Part shown: piece after piece, positions 51,023-59,275 of the stretch
Layout of the letters: each line of letters starts with the position of its first letter
How positions within the stretch are numbered: the stretch's first letter is position 1
DNA from: Deltaproteobacteria bacterium HGW-Deltaproteobacteria-4
Lineage (GTDB): Bacteria; Desulfobacterota; Desulfuromonadia; Desulfuromonadales; UBA2197
Direction of reading: 5' to 3'
Assembly (NCBI GenBank): GCA_002841765.1
Contig: PHAV01000007.1
Span: 1 to 64,000 of the forward strand
Length of the DNA stretch: 64,000 bases
The notes under the pieces: model-generated
Database searches by the model: none
Told to the model about the DNA's origin: nothing
The model's input: only the letters and a program-made list of their open reading frames with translations
Program-made: the position numbers and the translations under genes

Positions 51023-52483
51023 ATGGCCAAAAAATCGAATTTTCTTTCCCTGCTCGCGGCAACACTGCTCACCGTCTGCGTCGGCACAACGGCGTCAGCG
51101 TCCCCCTTCAAGGTTGACCTCGAACTCTTCAAGTTCAATCCGTCCCTCATCGTCTACGAAAAATCGGCCGCCGAATTTACCGATCCCCAAACCTGCGGCG
51201 AATGTCACGAAGACAAATACCGGGAGTGGAACGGCTCGCTGCACAGCATGGCCTTCATCGATCCGGTTTATCAGGGTGAGTTGAACAAAGCGGTCAAGGC
51301 GGTGGGGCACGAGATCTCCCGCCAGTGCGAAGGCTGCCACTCCCCAGCCGGCGTTGTCACCGGCGAGATCAAGGGACCGGGCGTCAGCGGTCTGTCGCCA
51401 GTGGCTCTGGCCGGCGTTTCCTGCGATATCTGCCATTCGATCAGTGCCGTCAATCATGGTAAAACCCCCACAAAAGAGCCAGGAAACGGTTCTTTTGTGA
51501 TCAAGCCGGGGGAGGATAGCCCGGACGGACCGGTGCTGATCAAACATGGCCCGCGCCTGCCCGCTGAGGGCTGCGGCGATGGTTTTCATGAATGCCGGCA
51601 AACGGAATTCCATGCCCAGGCTGATCTCTGCGCTTCTTGTCACCAGGTCTTTCATTACGACAAGCACTTCCCGATTGAAGCCACCTATCATGAGTGGAAG
51701 CACAGCCTTTACTCCCAGAATGATATTCACTGTCAGGATTGCCACATGGTCGGCACCGAGACCTTTGTCAAGGTTGCGGATACACTGGTAAAGCCGGAGC
51801 GCAAAGATTACCGGCACTATTTCAACGGCGCCAACTATCTGCTCTATTTTCTCGGTGCGCAGGCCGCGGAGAAGGCCGGCGACAAGGAACAGGCCGGGCG
51901 GCTGATGCATCAGTATGAGATGGCGGTCAAACGCCTGCAGAACGCGGCCGAACTGGAGATTGAACCGGTTTACCGCAACGGTGCGCTGGCCGAGGTGCGG
52001 GTGCGGGTCAAGAACGTGCGTGCCGGTCATAACCTCCCGACCTCGCTCTCCAATATCCGCCAAATGTGGCTGGAGGTCATCGTCAAAGACGAAAAGGGCA
52101 AGGTCATTCTCTCCACCGGTGCGGTCGCGACGGACGGTTCACTGCCTAAAGATACCCGGCTCTTTAATTCGGACGGGATGGGATCGGACATGCATTTTGC
52201 CGTCGATCCCTGGGTTATTACCGCTTTCTCCCGCCACGAAACCATCCCCCCCAAGGGCTATCGCGATGTCCATTACGGGGTGACGGCACCCAAAGGGAGC
52301 AAAAAGCTGACGATCGAAGCAAAGCTGCGTTATCGTCAGGCCGATCAGAAGATTGCCGAGGCGCTGCTCGGTGCGGTGCCGAAGGATATCGATCTGGCCA
52401 GAGATTATGGCTTGAGCAAAGTTCCGACCCTGCCGGTGGTCGACATGGTCGCGCTGCAGCGCGAGGTGGCGGCGGCTCAATAG
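51023..52483 (+). CDS. Pentaheme c-type cytochrome, cytochrome c554-like
   Basis: The 486-residue protein has a signal peptide (MAKKSNFLSLLAATLLTVCV, cleavage about residue 26) and five heme motifs: CGECH 58-62, CEGCH 102-106, CDICH 134-138, CASCH 203-207 and CQDCH 237-241. The spacing and the HSMAFIDPVYQGELNKAV helix are as in cytochrome c554/multiheme reductase-like proteins. The last 240 residues lack hemes and look beta-rich (VRVKNVRAGHNLPTSLSNIR). It is expected in the periplasm or outer surface, with an electron-transfer role. Ribosome site AAGGAGAAAAG. It faces the beta-carbonic anhydrase gene. Confidence 0.88.
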   Translation: MAKKSNFLSLLAATLLTVCVGTTASASPFKVDLELFKFNPSLIVYEKSAAEFTDPQTCGECHEDKYREWNGSLHSMAFIDPVYQGELNKAVKAVGHEISRQCEGCHSPAGVVTGEIKGPGVSGLSPVALAGVSCDICHSISAVNHGKTPTKEPGNGSFVIKPGEDSPDGPVLIKHGPRLPAEGCGDGFHECRQTEFHAQADLCASCHQVFHYDKHFPIEATYHEWKHSLYSQNDIHCQDCHMVGTETFVKVADTLVKPERKDYRHYFNGANYLLYFLGAQAAEKAGDKEQAGRLMHQYEMAVKRLQNAAELEIEPVYRNGALAEVRVRVKNVRAGHNLPTSLSNIRQMWLEVIVKDEKGKVILSTGAVATDGSLPKDTRLFNSDGMGSDMHFAVDPWVITAFSRHETIPPKGYRDVHYGVTAPKGSKKLTIEAKLRYRQADQKIAEALLGAVPKDIDLARDYGLSKVPTLPVVDMVALQREVAAAQ

Positions 52484-52501
52484 TCTTTTTCTCAATTGGA
52501 A

Positions 52502-52540
52502 CAAGAAAGGGCGGCCCGCAGCACGGGTCGCCCTTTCTTG
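52502..52540. terminator. Bidirectional terminator between cytochrome and carbonic anhydrase
   Basis: CAAGAAAGGGCGGCCC pairs with GGGTCGCCCTTTCTTG around GCAGCAC. It is placed between convergent genes and has T runs on both strands. Confidence 0.85.
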
Positions 52541-52560
52541 TTTTCAGATTTTGGCGGAGC

Positions 52561-53184
52561 TCAGCCGAGCAGTTCGAACTCCTGGGTATCATCGTTGAAA
52601 TTGAAAATTTCGCCGGTCTCGATAATGTAGTGCCAACCGTAAATATTGAGCTCGCCGCGTTCGTACTTCTCCTTGATGTACGGATAGGTCAGCAGGTTGC
52701 GCATCTGCACGAGAATATTCACCTGCTCGGTCAACCACTCCCGCTCTTCCGGCGTATTCTCGGTCATGAGGCGGTCGACCCTTCCCTTGACCTCCTGTGA
52801 CAGTTCCAGCCACTTGCGTACATGCGGGATGTGCTCAAGTTCGTGGTCCGGCAGGTTCATCGCCGCGCAACCGCCGCAGTTGGAGTGGCCGCAGATGACG
52901 ATGGTATCGACCTTGAGCACCAGCACTGCGTACTCAACCGCCGAGGTGGTGGAGACGTACTCTTCGGTCTGGCGGTAGGGGGGGACGATATTGGCGACAT
53001 TGCGGACAATAAAGAGCTCGCCGGGATGGGTCTGGGTAATCAGGTTCGGCACCACCCGCGAATCAGAACAGCCGATGAAGAGGGTATGCGGATCGTGACT
53101 CCGGCCCAGCTGTTGAAAGAGTTCGCGATGACTGGCAAAATCCTCACTGCGAAATTTCATGTGACCCTTGAATAGTCGATTCAT
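52561..53184 (-). CDS. Beta-class carbonic anhydrase
   Basis: A 207-residue zinc enzyme interconverting CO2 and bicarbonate. Zinc ligands are C39 (in IGCSDSRVV), H100 and C103 (in ICGHSNCGGC); the catalytic dyad is D41/R43. It is cytoplasmic, usually a dimer or tetramer. ATG 53184 has AAAGGGCA upstream; the start 5 codons earlier was rejected because its initiation codon overlaps the ribosome site. The pentaheme cytochrome gene converges on it and an LCIB-like candidate lies just beyond. Confidence 0.95.
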   Translation of the reverse strand: MNRLFKGHMKFRSEDFASHRELFQQLGRSHDPHTLFIGCSDSRVVPNLITQTHPGELFIVRNVANIVPPYRQTEEYVSTTSAVEYAVLVLKVDTIVICGHSNCGGCAAMNLPDHELEHIPHVRKWLELSQEVKGRVDRLMTENTPEEREWLTEQVNILVQMRNLLTYPYIKEKYERGELNIYGWHYIIETGEIFNFNDDTQEFELLG

Positions 53185-53323
53185 TGCGTGCCCTTTCATA
53201 ATTTCTGCAAGAGTCTAGGCCGGACCTTATCGACAGAACCGACCTCTGTCAAGACTGAATTTCCCTGACGCTGGCGCAGGGACAACCGCTCTTCCTCTGG
53301 TTTTTATTTCTACTATTTTATTT

Positions 53324-54421
53324 TTAAGAATGGAGGAACCAGCGATTCAGTATCAGGTGGCGGGTCGTCCAGGGGATAGCAAGCAGACAGGCCCCAAGGC
53401 GTTGTGTGAAGCGTGCGGGGAGAGGCAGAGAGGGGGCCATCGGCCAGGAACCGGCACAGTGCCTGGCCAAACGGGCCGCATAAGATTCAAGCGTAGCGTA
53501 GCGATAATCGCCCTGCGCGGCAACAATGGTCGCGGCGGCAAGGAGAGCTGATTCGATGGCCGGGAGGATTCCTTCGCCGCTGTGCACTGCGGCGAGACCG
53601 GCAGCGTCGCCGATCAGCAGCGCCTTCTCGCCGACGCACTGCCGTCCGGTCTGGCGGTTATAGAGACAATAGGCATGGCCCTGAAAATGGCCGGTAAAGT
53701 CGGCGGGAAGCTCTCCGCGCGCAACGAGAAAGGTGCGAAACTCACGGAGATGGCGAGCAAAATCTTGCCGATCGCGCCGCCCGAGACCGACATTTAGCAC
53801 ATTCCCTTTGCGAAAGAGCCAGCCATACCCTTGCAGGTCCGGGCAGAAGCGCAGGGCAGGGGTGTCGCCGGCAACCGGGCAGTGCTGCTCCTGTTCCGGG
53901 TTCAGTACTGCCTCAGCGACCTGAGCAACCACCGCTGCTTCCGCACCGACCCGGGCGCCGAGAAGGCGGGCGACCGGACAAAAATGGCCACCGGCGCCGA
54001 CCAGGAGTCGTGTCTTGATCCGCCCATTCACCAACCATCCGCTTTCCTGGCTTTCGATTTTTATCACCCCTTCGCCCGGTCTTTGGCGAACGCCACTCCG
54101 CTGCAACAGGTAATGGTCAAATTCGTCACGGCGAATGCCGTAGCTGACGATCTGATCGTAGCGGGTGACAACCTCGGGCCCATTTATCAGCCCGGTGCGA
54201 AATCCGCTGATCGCCTGCAGAACGCGTCCCTGACCATACTCGGCGGGATCGATCGCCAGTGCCGTCAACACCGCCGGGGTGATCCATCCGGCACAGGGTT
54301 TGACGCGCGGAAAATTCGCCTTATCGAGGAGGAGGACATCGAGACCTGCGGCGACCAGTTTGGCAGCACAGGTCGAGCCGGCGGGGCCACCGCCGACAAT
54401 CAGCACCTCGCAGCTCTCCAT
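53324..54421 (-). CDS. Geranylgeranyl-reductase-type FAD oxidoreductase
   Basis: The 365-residue flavoprotein begins MESCEVLIVGGGPAGSTCAA (FAD dinucleotide motif). LLLDKANFPRVKPCAGWITP is the GGR-family loop and ALLIGDAAGLAAVHSGEGI the C-terminal FAD site. Family members reduce double bonds in isoprenoid chains or related lipids. Its ATG overlaps the stop of the methyltransferase gene (TGATG), so the two act together. That suggests modification of a lipid acyl or isoprenoid chain. The start at 54529 was rejected since it lies in the upstream gene. Confidence 0.87.
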   Translation of the reverse strand: MESCEVLIVGGGPAGSTCAAKLVAAGLDVLLLDKANFPRVKPCAGWITPAVLTALAIDPAEYGQGRVLQAISGFRTGLINGPEVVTRYDQIVSYGIRRDEFDHYLLQRSGVRQRPGEGVIKIESQESGWLVNGRIKTRLLVGAGGHFCPVARLLGARVGAEAAVVAQVAEAVLNPEQEQHCPVAGDTPALRFCPDLQGYGWLFRKGNVLNVGLGRRDRQDFARHLREFRTFLVARGELPADFTGHFQGHAYCLYNRQTGRQCVGEKALLIGDAAGLAAVHSGEGILPAIESALLAAATIVAAQGDYRYATLESYAARLARHCAGSWPMAPSLPLPARFTQRLGACLLAIPWTTRHLILNRWFLHS

Positions 54422-55686
54422 CAGGGAACCGTCAGATGGCTGCGGGTCCAGGGAATGCGGTTGTTGCCGGGGCGCGCAAAGACAACCTGATAGAGTTGCA
54501 GATCCCCGAGCTGAAAGTTGGCAATACAACCGGAGAGGTAGAGGCGCCAGGCGCGGACAAAAGCTTCATCGAACATCTCCCGGATCCGCTCCTGATTCTT
54601 TTCGAAACGGTTCAACCAGTGCTCGCAGGTTTTCGCATAGTGCAGGCGCAGGTTCTCGACATCAAGGACCGAAAAATCGCAGGGTTCGAAGAGCGCCATC
54701 ATCTCCCGCAGGGTGGGAGGGTAGCTGCCGGGGAAGATTCGCTGCAAAAACCAGGGGCTGAGGGGCGCTGCCCGGTTCTGGCCGATGGTATGGATCAGTC
54801 CGAGACCGTCCTCTGTCAGGGATCGATTGATAAGCTGACCGAGCTCTTGATAATGATCCGGCCCGACGTGCTCCAGCATCCCCACCGCGACAAAGGCATC
54901 GTAGTGACCGGAAATATTGCGATAATCGTCCTCGATATACTCGATCTGTCCGGTCAGACCTTCATCCCCGGCGCGCTGGCGGGCATAAGCAATTTGCTCG
55001 GCAGAGATGTTGTAAGCCTGCACCCTGACCCCGTAGTTTTTCGCCATGTAGCGTGCCAGTCCGCCCCAGCCGCAGCCGGCTTCCACCACTCTTTGTCCCG
55101 GCTGCAGGCGCAATTTGCGGCAGACCAGTTCCATTTTGGCCAGCTGGGCAGCTTCCAGGGAGACGGACGGGGCGGGAAAGTAGGCGCAGGTGTAAAGCAT
55201 CTCGGCATCGAGCCAGAGTTTGTAAAAATCGTTACCGATATCGTAGTGGTGATGAATGTTGTCGCGGGAACCGTTTAGCGAGTTGAGGCGCGGTTGATTG
55301 CGACGGTAAGCGTCCGGAAGAGAACGCCGCCGGAAACGCGGTGTCTGCTCCATCGCCCGATAAACGCTCTTGATGCAGGGGACCAGCCCCCCTTCGATCT
55401 CGATGCGGCCGGCGCTGTAATCATCTCCGAAGTGGAGGCGAGGATTGCTCAGCAGTCTCCAGAGGACCTTGCGCTCGCGCAGGACCATCCCGACTGCCGG
55501 AGAGGTGGTTCCTGCGGTGATAATTGTCCCGTCCCACAGGGTCAGCCGCAGGGGAGGATTCCCCATGGCCGCGAGGAATTTGCGCGCCAACCAGCGATCG
55601 ATCGTATAAACCCGATCATCGGTCGATGTCCGCCCGTTCATGACGGAGGACGGAACAGTGCAAGTATTTCTCTTTGAAAGATCCAT
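54421..55686 (-). CDS. Cyclopropane-fatty-acyl-phospholipid synthase family methyltransferase
   Basis: The 421-residue enzyme has an N-terminal lipid-binding region (PPLRLTLWDGTIITAG, LHFGDDYSAGRIEIEG). The SAM-dependent CFA domain has HHYDIGNDFYKLWLD, VVEAGCGWGGLARYMAKNYG as SAM site, EHVGPDHY and HTIGQNRAAPLSPWF. It transfers a methylene from SAM to an unsaturated acyl chain. ATG 55686 has the ribosome site CAGGGGGC. The overlap with the GGR-like reductase is an uncommon pairing; it raises the option that a methylene intermediate is reduced to a methyl branch, which is an inference. Confidence 0.9.
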   Translation of the reverse strand: MDLSKRNTCTVPSSVMNGRTSTDDRVYTIDRWLARKFLAAMGNPPLRLTLWDGTIITAGTTSPAVGMVLRERKVLWRLLSNPRLHFGDDYSAGRIEIEGGLVPCIKSVYRAMEQTPRFRRRSLPDAYRRNQPRLNSLNGSRDNIHHHYDIGNDFYKLWLDAEMLYTCAYFPAPSVSLEAAQLAKMELVCRKLRLQPGQRVVEAGCGWGGLARYMAKNYGVRVQAYNISAEQIAYARQRAGDEGLTGQIEYIEDDYRNISGHYDAFVAVGMLEHVGPDHYQELGQLINRSLTEDGLGLIHTIGQNRAAPLSPWFLQRIFPGSYPPTLREMMALFEPCDFSVLDVENLRLHYAKTCEHWLNRFEKNQERIREMFDEAFVRAWRLYLSGCIANFQLGDLQLYQVVFARPGNNRIPWTRSHLTVP

Positions 55687-55722
55687 GGCAGCAGCCCCCT
55701 GCAAATAATTGATTCCGGTTAA

Positions 55723-56376
55723 TTATGTGGGGCTTTGGCCGGATGTCAAGGGCCCGGCGGTCGGCTGTGCGGTCATTGTCGCTATCAGGCGCCGCAGCTG
55801 CCTGGTTGTCGCCCGTTCCATCGCTTTGCCGGTAATACTGCTCTTGGGGATGCGGTGTAGATCGGCCAGGGGGTAAACGGTGCATTCGACCACCACTCCC
55901 TCCTCATCGAGATAAATGTGGGAATAATCGACGAATTCGCCGCCATGACGGATAGTCACAACCTCCTCATCAAAGGGGATATCCTGCAACTCCAGATAAT
56001 CCTCTACCTCCTCGCTCGACTCGGCAAAGAGGTGGAGGTCGATATCGCTCCGCTCCGTTACTGCCCCGCTGAGGACCGAACCGACGAGATGGGGACGAAA
56101 ACGTTCGAGGAGTTCCATCAGCCGCAAGGCAAGGAGGCGCAGGTGCAACAGTCGCTGCGGTAGGGTTTTTTCATCATAAAGGCCGATCAGTCGCTGCAGT
56201 TCGGCATGAATCTCGGCATTGGCGGGCAGATGGCTGCCGAGGGAAAGAGCCTTCTCGGCGCCGTAGCGCCGTCCCGCTTTGCGCTTGGCATCGCGGTATT
56301 CCCGCACCCCCTCTTCGTACATCAGGCGCGCGGCTTCCTGAGCAATCAGCTGACGGATATGGTCTTTCGTATGCAT
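55723..56376 (-). CDS. Nucleotidyltransferase-domain protein
   Basis: A 217-residue protein. After a helical N-terminal part (about 100 residues, Arg/Lys-rich) comes the minimal nucleotidyltransferase motif LVGSVLSGAVTERSDIDLHL (G-S then D-x-D), with a further Asp/Glu strand VVTIRHGGEFVDYSHIYLDE. The catalytic acidic residues look intact. No partner HEPN gene is adjacent, so this is not an MNT-HEPN pair. Substrate unknown. ATG 56376 follows AAGGGGG. It precedes the cfa-type gene by 36 bp. Confidence 0.78.
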   Translation of the reverse strand: MHTKDHIRQLIAQEAARLMYEEGVREYRDAKRKAGRRYGAEKALSLGSHLPANAEIHAELQRLIGLYDEKTLPQRLLHLRLLALRLMELLERFRPHLVGSVLSGAVTERSDIDLHLFAESSEEVEDYLELQDIPFDEEVVTIRHGGEFVDYSHIYLDEEGVVVECTVYPLADLHRIPKSSITGKAMERATTRQLRRLIATMTAQPTAGPLTSGQSPT

Positions 56377-56561
56377 GGGCAACCCCCTTAACGACGCCGG
56401 CAACGAGCGGTGTCACACGATAAATTATAGCAGACGCTGAGTCCGATGCGGGCGCTGGAGATAAAAATCGGGAAACAACGAGGCAGGGATTGACGTCTCC
56501 GGATCAACTTGATAGTTTCGGATATCGATATCAGCGATCTGAATTTTCAATAGGAGAGCCC

Positions 56562-57476
56562 ATGAATTTGCGACAGTTCGAACTCTTCATTGCCATTGCC
56601 GAAAGTGGCAGTTTTTCGCGGGGAGCGGAAAAGTCCCTCCTCACGCAATCGACGGTCAGCCAGCACATCGCCAGCCTGGAGAGCGAAGTCAACATCCGCC
56701 TTTTCGACCGCACCGGCCGCGGGGCGGAGTTGACCGCCGCCGGGCACCTTTTTTTCGAACACGCCCGGAGCGTCCTCGCCGAACTCGCCACCCTGCGTTC
56801 GTGTATGGCTAATTTCAGCGGCCTGAAGGAAGCCGCTCTTTGCGTCGGCGCCAGTAACATCCCCGGCACCTATCTGATCCCGCGCCTCCTCCCCGAACTT
56901 GCCCGCCGTCACCCCGGTATCAGGCTCACGCTTCTCGGTGGTGACAGCCGTGCCATCCTCGACCGCCTGATCAGCGGCGAGGTCGAACTGGCGGTCATCG
57001 GCAGTCACCCGGATCTCCCCGATTGTGACTTCACCCCCCTCGATCCGGACCTCCTTGTCCTCGTCGTTGGGCCGCTCCATCGCTGGCGGGAAGAGGTGTC
57101 GATCAGCCCGCAACAACTTTTTGAGGAAGCACTGCTTTTGCGGGAAAATGGCTCCGGCAGCGACCTGGCGCTTTGCTCCGCCCTGACCGGAATCGGTCTC
57201 AATCCGGCCGGGCTCCGGGTGGCGGCGCGACTCGGCAGCAACGAAGCGATCAAGGAGAGTATTGCCGATGGCTTTGGCGCGGCGTTCCTCTCGGAGAGCT
57301 CAGTGAAACGAGAAGTGGCGCGCGGCGAATTGACGATCATCCCCGTTACCGGCTTACAGGTGCGCCGCCACTTTTGGCTGGTGACGCGCCGCAGTCGTAC
57401 CCTTTCCCCGGCGGCAGCGGCCTTTGCGGCGGTGTTGCAGGCAAGCAAAAGTGAAGAAAATCAGAAATGTTTTTGA
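56562..57476 (+). CDS. LysR-family transcriptional regulator
   Basis: The 304-residue regulator begins MNLRQFELFIAIAESGSFSR at ATG 56562 (site TAGGAG). The winged helix covers residues 1-65 (SLLTQSTVSQHIASLESEVN), followed by the linker helix and an effector domain (LIPRLLPELARRHPGIRLTL, SGEVELAVIGSHPDLPDCDF). The form is like LysR proteins tied to sulfur or selenium metabolism in anaerobes, but the target cannot be inferred. It is followed at 57537 by a small helix-turn-helix gene on the same strand. The usual divergent target gene is absent; the upstream minus-strand gene is the nucleotidyltransferase. Confidence 0.9.
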   Translation: MNLRQFELFIAIAESGSFSRGAEKSLLTQSTVSQHIASLESEVNIRLFDRTGRGAELTAAGHLFFEHARSVLAELATLRSCMANFSGLKEAALCVGASNIPGTYLIPRLLPELARRHPGIRLTLLGGDSRAILDRLISGEVELAVIGSHPDLPDCDFTPLDPDLLVLVVGPLHRWREEVSISPQQLFEEALLLRENGSGSDLALCSALTGIGLNPAGLRVAARLGSNEAIKESIADGFGAAFLSESSVKREVARGELTIIPVTGLQVRRHFWLVTRRSRTLSPAAAAFAAVLQASKSEENQKCF

Positions 57477-57536
57477 TTTATAACTGAATTGGTTGTAGTG
57501 TCGGCGTCATCAAATCAAACCCCAGGGAGGACAACG

Positions 57537-57713
57537 ATGGATATCAAGGATCAGGTACTTGCAGTCATGAGTCAGGCCGGTGAGCCGCTCAACGCCGGCA
57601 AGGTCGCCGAGCTCGGCGGTCTGGAGCGCAAGGCGGTCGACAAGGCGATGGAGCAGCTCAAGAAAGAGGGGAAGATCGTCTCGCCCAAGCGTTGCTTCTG
57701 GAGCCCGGCCTGA
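57537..57713 (+). CDS. Small winged-helix protein (58 aa)
   Basis: A 58-residue protein, MDIKDQVLAVMSQAGEPLNA then GLERKAVDKAMEQLKKEGKI and a basic SPKRCFWSPA end. The pattern is a winged helix with helix-turn-helix (LNAGKVAELGGLERKAVDKA). Homologues of this size occur in Geobacter-like genomes and are annotated as putative regulators; no target is known. ATG 57537 has GGGAGGACAACG before it. It lies 60 bp after the LysR gene. Confidence 0.72.
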   Translation: MDIKDQVLAVMSQAGEPLNAGKVAELGGLERKAVDKAMEQLKKEGKIVSPKRCFWSPA

Positions 57714-57992
57714 ATTTTCTGCCCGATTCTCTCGGCCACGCCGAGCTCAACCGATCAAGTCCGGGGGTTGCGCCCCCGACGACGCCTTACTCTTTTTGCT
57801 TGCCCTAAAAGAGTAAGCAGAAAAAGGCACCCCATCACCTGGCCCGCTGCGCGGGTTCCCTGCGCCCGGCAGACATTTGGCGGGCGGACAAAAACTCTCT
57901 GCGCTCAGACATTTGTCCGCCTTTATCGCCAAACGTCCACCATGCTCCGGCAGCGGCGAAAGGGGATAACCCCTTAAAAATTCAAAAATCAT

Positions 57993-58018
57993 GTAGGGGC
58001 GGCCCCCCGTGGCCGCCC
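57993..58018 (+). repeat. Short hairpin repeat of the GTAGGGGCG class
   Basis: GTAGGGGCGGCC, loop, then GGCCGCCC: arms GGGCGGCC (57997-58004) and GGCCGCCC (58011-58018). It shares the GTAGGGGCG start and CGCCC end with the palindrome at 29783-29802 in opposite orientation. Confidence 0.6.
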
Positions 58019-58031
58019 GATTTGATCTTAA

Positions 58032-58203
58032 GCTAAAGTTTCGCTGGATGTGATCGCAAAGGTAATTGATGACATCTCCGATGAAAGTGGTTGGACTAAG
58101 TGATTTGATTAAGGCTTACCCTAAGCATTTCGCATTAGAAGAACGTGGGACCAGCAATACAGGAGGCAAAGCGCTGTATGTGAAGAACACGAAGGGCAAA
58201 TAA
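58032..58203 (+). pseudogene. OST-HTH/LOTUS domain remnant
   Basis: Two frames together encode a collapsed OST-HTH (LOTUS) domain of the kind ending NYN/LabA-type proteins. Frame 1 gives VIAKVIDDISDESGWTK up to about 58097. Frame 2, from 58096, gives LSDLIKAYPKHFALEERGTS and ends KALYVKNTKGK with TAA 58201-58203. The stretch normally between DESGW and LSDLI (about 20 residues) is missing and the frame shifts there. The rest of the protein, including any NYN nuclease domain, is absent. No function is expected. Confidence 0.55.
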
Positions 58204-58456
58204 GTACGAAGCTCAGTAGGCCCAGCCATTGACAGTGGATAATTTATCAAGTAACCCGCCAGCGGATCAGCACAACGCTGCCGCTGGCGTCACATTTTTA
58301 ACCGCGCCCTCTCTCAAACCTACTTTCGCGCTCCTCCCCCACCCCTCCATCTCACCTGCAGCGCTGCCAGCGCCTGGAACTCTCCAAAATCCCGGTTGCC
58401 GAGAACAACGAATTGGTTTATCTTCAACAAGACCTCAACCCCGAGAGAACCCAGAG

Positions 58457-58755
58457 ATGAAATCCGACGAAATATTTCAGACAATCAGCAAATACCATCC
58501 CGAATTGTCGCTACTCGGCGTGAGCCGTATTGGTCTATTCGGCTCCGCCCTACGCGGCGAGATGCGACCGGAGAGCGATCTTGATTTTCTGGTGGAATTC
58601 CGGTCGGGGGAAAAAATTATGACCACTTCTGCGAGCTTGCGGAAATGCTGGAACGTCTCTTCAGTCGCAAGGTCGATCTGCTGACCGTTGAATCAGTCAG
58701 CCCCATCCTTCGCCAACGGATTCTTCAAGAGGCCCGGTTTGAAACCATCCACTAG
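58457..58755 (+). pseudogene. mntA: MntA-type nucleotidyltransferase antitoxin with a one-base frameshift
   Basis: From ATG 58457 the frame reads a minimal nucleotidyltransferase: RIGLFGSALRGEMRPESDLD (G-S-x10-D-x-D). After FRSGEK the frame leaves homology at the A6 run 58611-58616. In the -1 frame it resumes exactly: NYDHFCELAEMLERLFSRKV, DLLTVESVSPILRQRIL, ending FETIH-TAG 58753-58755. One A is missing from the run. As written, a short protein with an altered tail is made (stop at 58682-58684). It is an AMP-transferring antitoxin partner of HepT. It may be a real frameshift, a base-call error, or slippage at the run. Confidence 0.75.
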
Positions 58756-59089
58756 CTACCTCGAACATATTCTGGTTGAAACCGAATACCTGCTGAAAAC
58801 CTCCCGCCCCCTCAGCCTGAATGCCTTCCTTACCGATGAAACGTTACAGCGGGCCTTCGTCCGCAGCCTGGAAATTATTGGCGAAGCGGTGAAAAATCTT
58901 CCTGACGACCTCAAAATTCGCTACCCGGAACCGGACTGGCGGCGGATGGCCGGAACGCGAGACCGTCTGATTCATGGCAATTTTAGTGTCGATTTCGAAC
59001 TGGTCTGGGACATCGTCCAGAACAAGATCCCACCCCTGCATACCGCTATCCAGCATATACTCGATATTGAACGATCCCGAACAGCTTAA
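58739..59089 (+). CDS. hepT: HepT-type HEPN toxin
   Basis: The 116-residue HEPN protein (start TTG 58739 with AAGAGG 6 bp upstream) is helical throughout (SYLEHILVETEYLLKTSRPL, RAFVRSLEIIGEAVKNLP). It carries the RNase motif R-x4-H in GTRDRLIHGNF. HepT cleaves RNA unless adenylated by MntA. The normal overlap with the MntA stop is kept. An alternative ATG-like start at 58688 would give 133 residues. The toxin is intact while its antitoxin is frameshifted. Confidence 0.82.
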   Translation: MKPSTSYLEHILVETEYLLKTSRPLSLNAFLTDETLQRAFVRSLEIIGEAVKNLPDDLKIRYPEPDWRRMAGTRDRLIHGNFSVDFELVWDIVQNKIPPLHTAIQHILDIERSRTA

Positions 59090-59222
59090 ATCGGGCATCC
59101 ACAAGGGGCGCCCCTGCCAGTCGAAGCCCTCTGACCCCGCTTCTCTCCAAGCCCTCCCCACCAGCGACGAATAGAGATTGCCGCCATCCGGCGATTAATG
59201 TTATATAGACCATACACCTGAA

Positions 59223-59252
59223 GCCGCAGGGGTTCTCCTGCGGCCTTTTATT
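59223..59252 (+). terminator. Terminator after hepT
   Basis: GCCGCAGG pairs with CCTGCGGC around GGTTCT, followed by CTTTTATTTT. It lies upstream of the ABC-F gene. Confidence 0.8.
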
Positions 59253-59275
59253 TTGCACAAAGGAACAATCAAAAA

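Larger units (their letters stand above)
57714..58456. other. Decayed intergenic stretch without an intact gene
   Basis: This 740-bp stretch contains no complete gene. At 57775-57990 is GC-rich DNA resembling low-information repeats; a frame there (57768-57977, Arg/Pro/Thr-rich) looks spurious. A hairpin repeat follows at 57993-58018, an OST-HTH remnant at 58032-58203, and about 250 bp with no signal before mntA. Base composition and stop codons suggest a graveyard of eroded genes next to the toxin-antitoxin pair. Confidence 0.6.

Noticed and set aside
57768-57977. Possible 69-residue gene in the decayed stretch
   Set aside because: Arg/Pro/Thr-rich translation of GC-rich repeat-like DNA, no ribosome site, and no family resemblance.
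58600-58630. Programmed -1 frameshift site in mntA
   Set aside because: The A6 run after G5 is suggestive, but no stimulatory stem-loop was recognised and pairing of the A-site tRNA after slippage would be poor; a simple indel is likelier. Kept as an open option in the findings.
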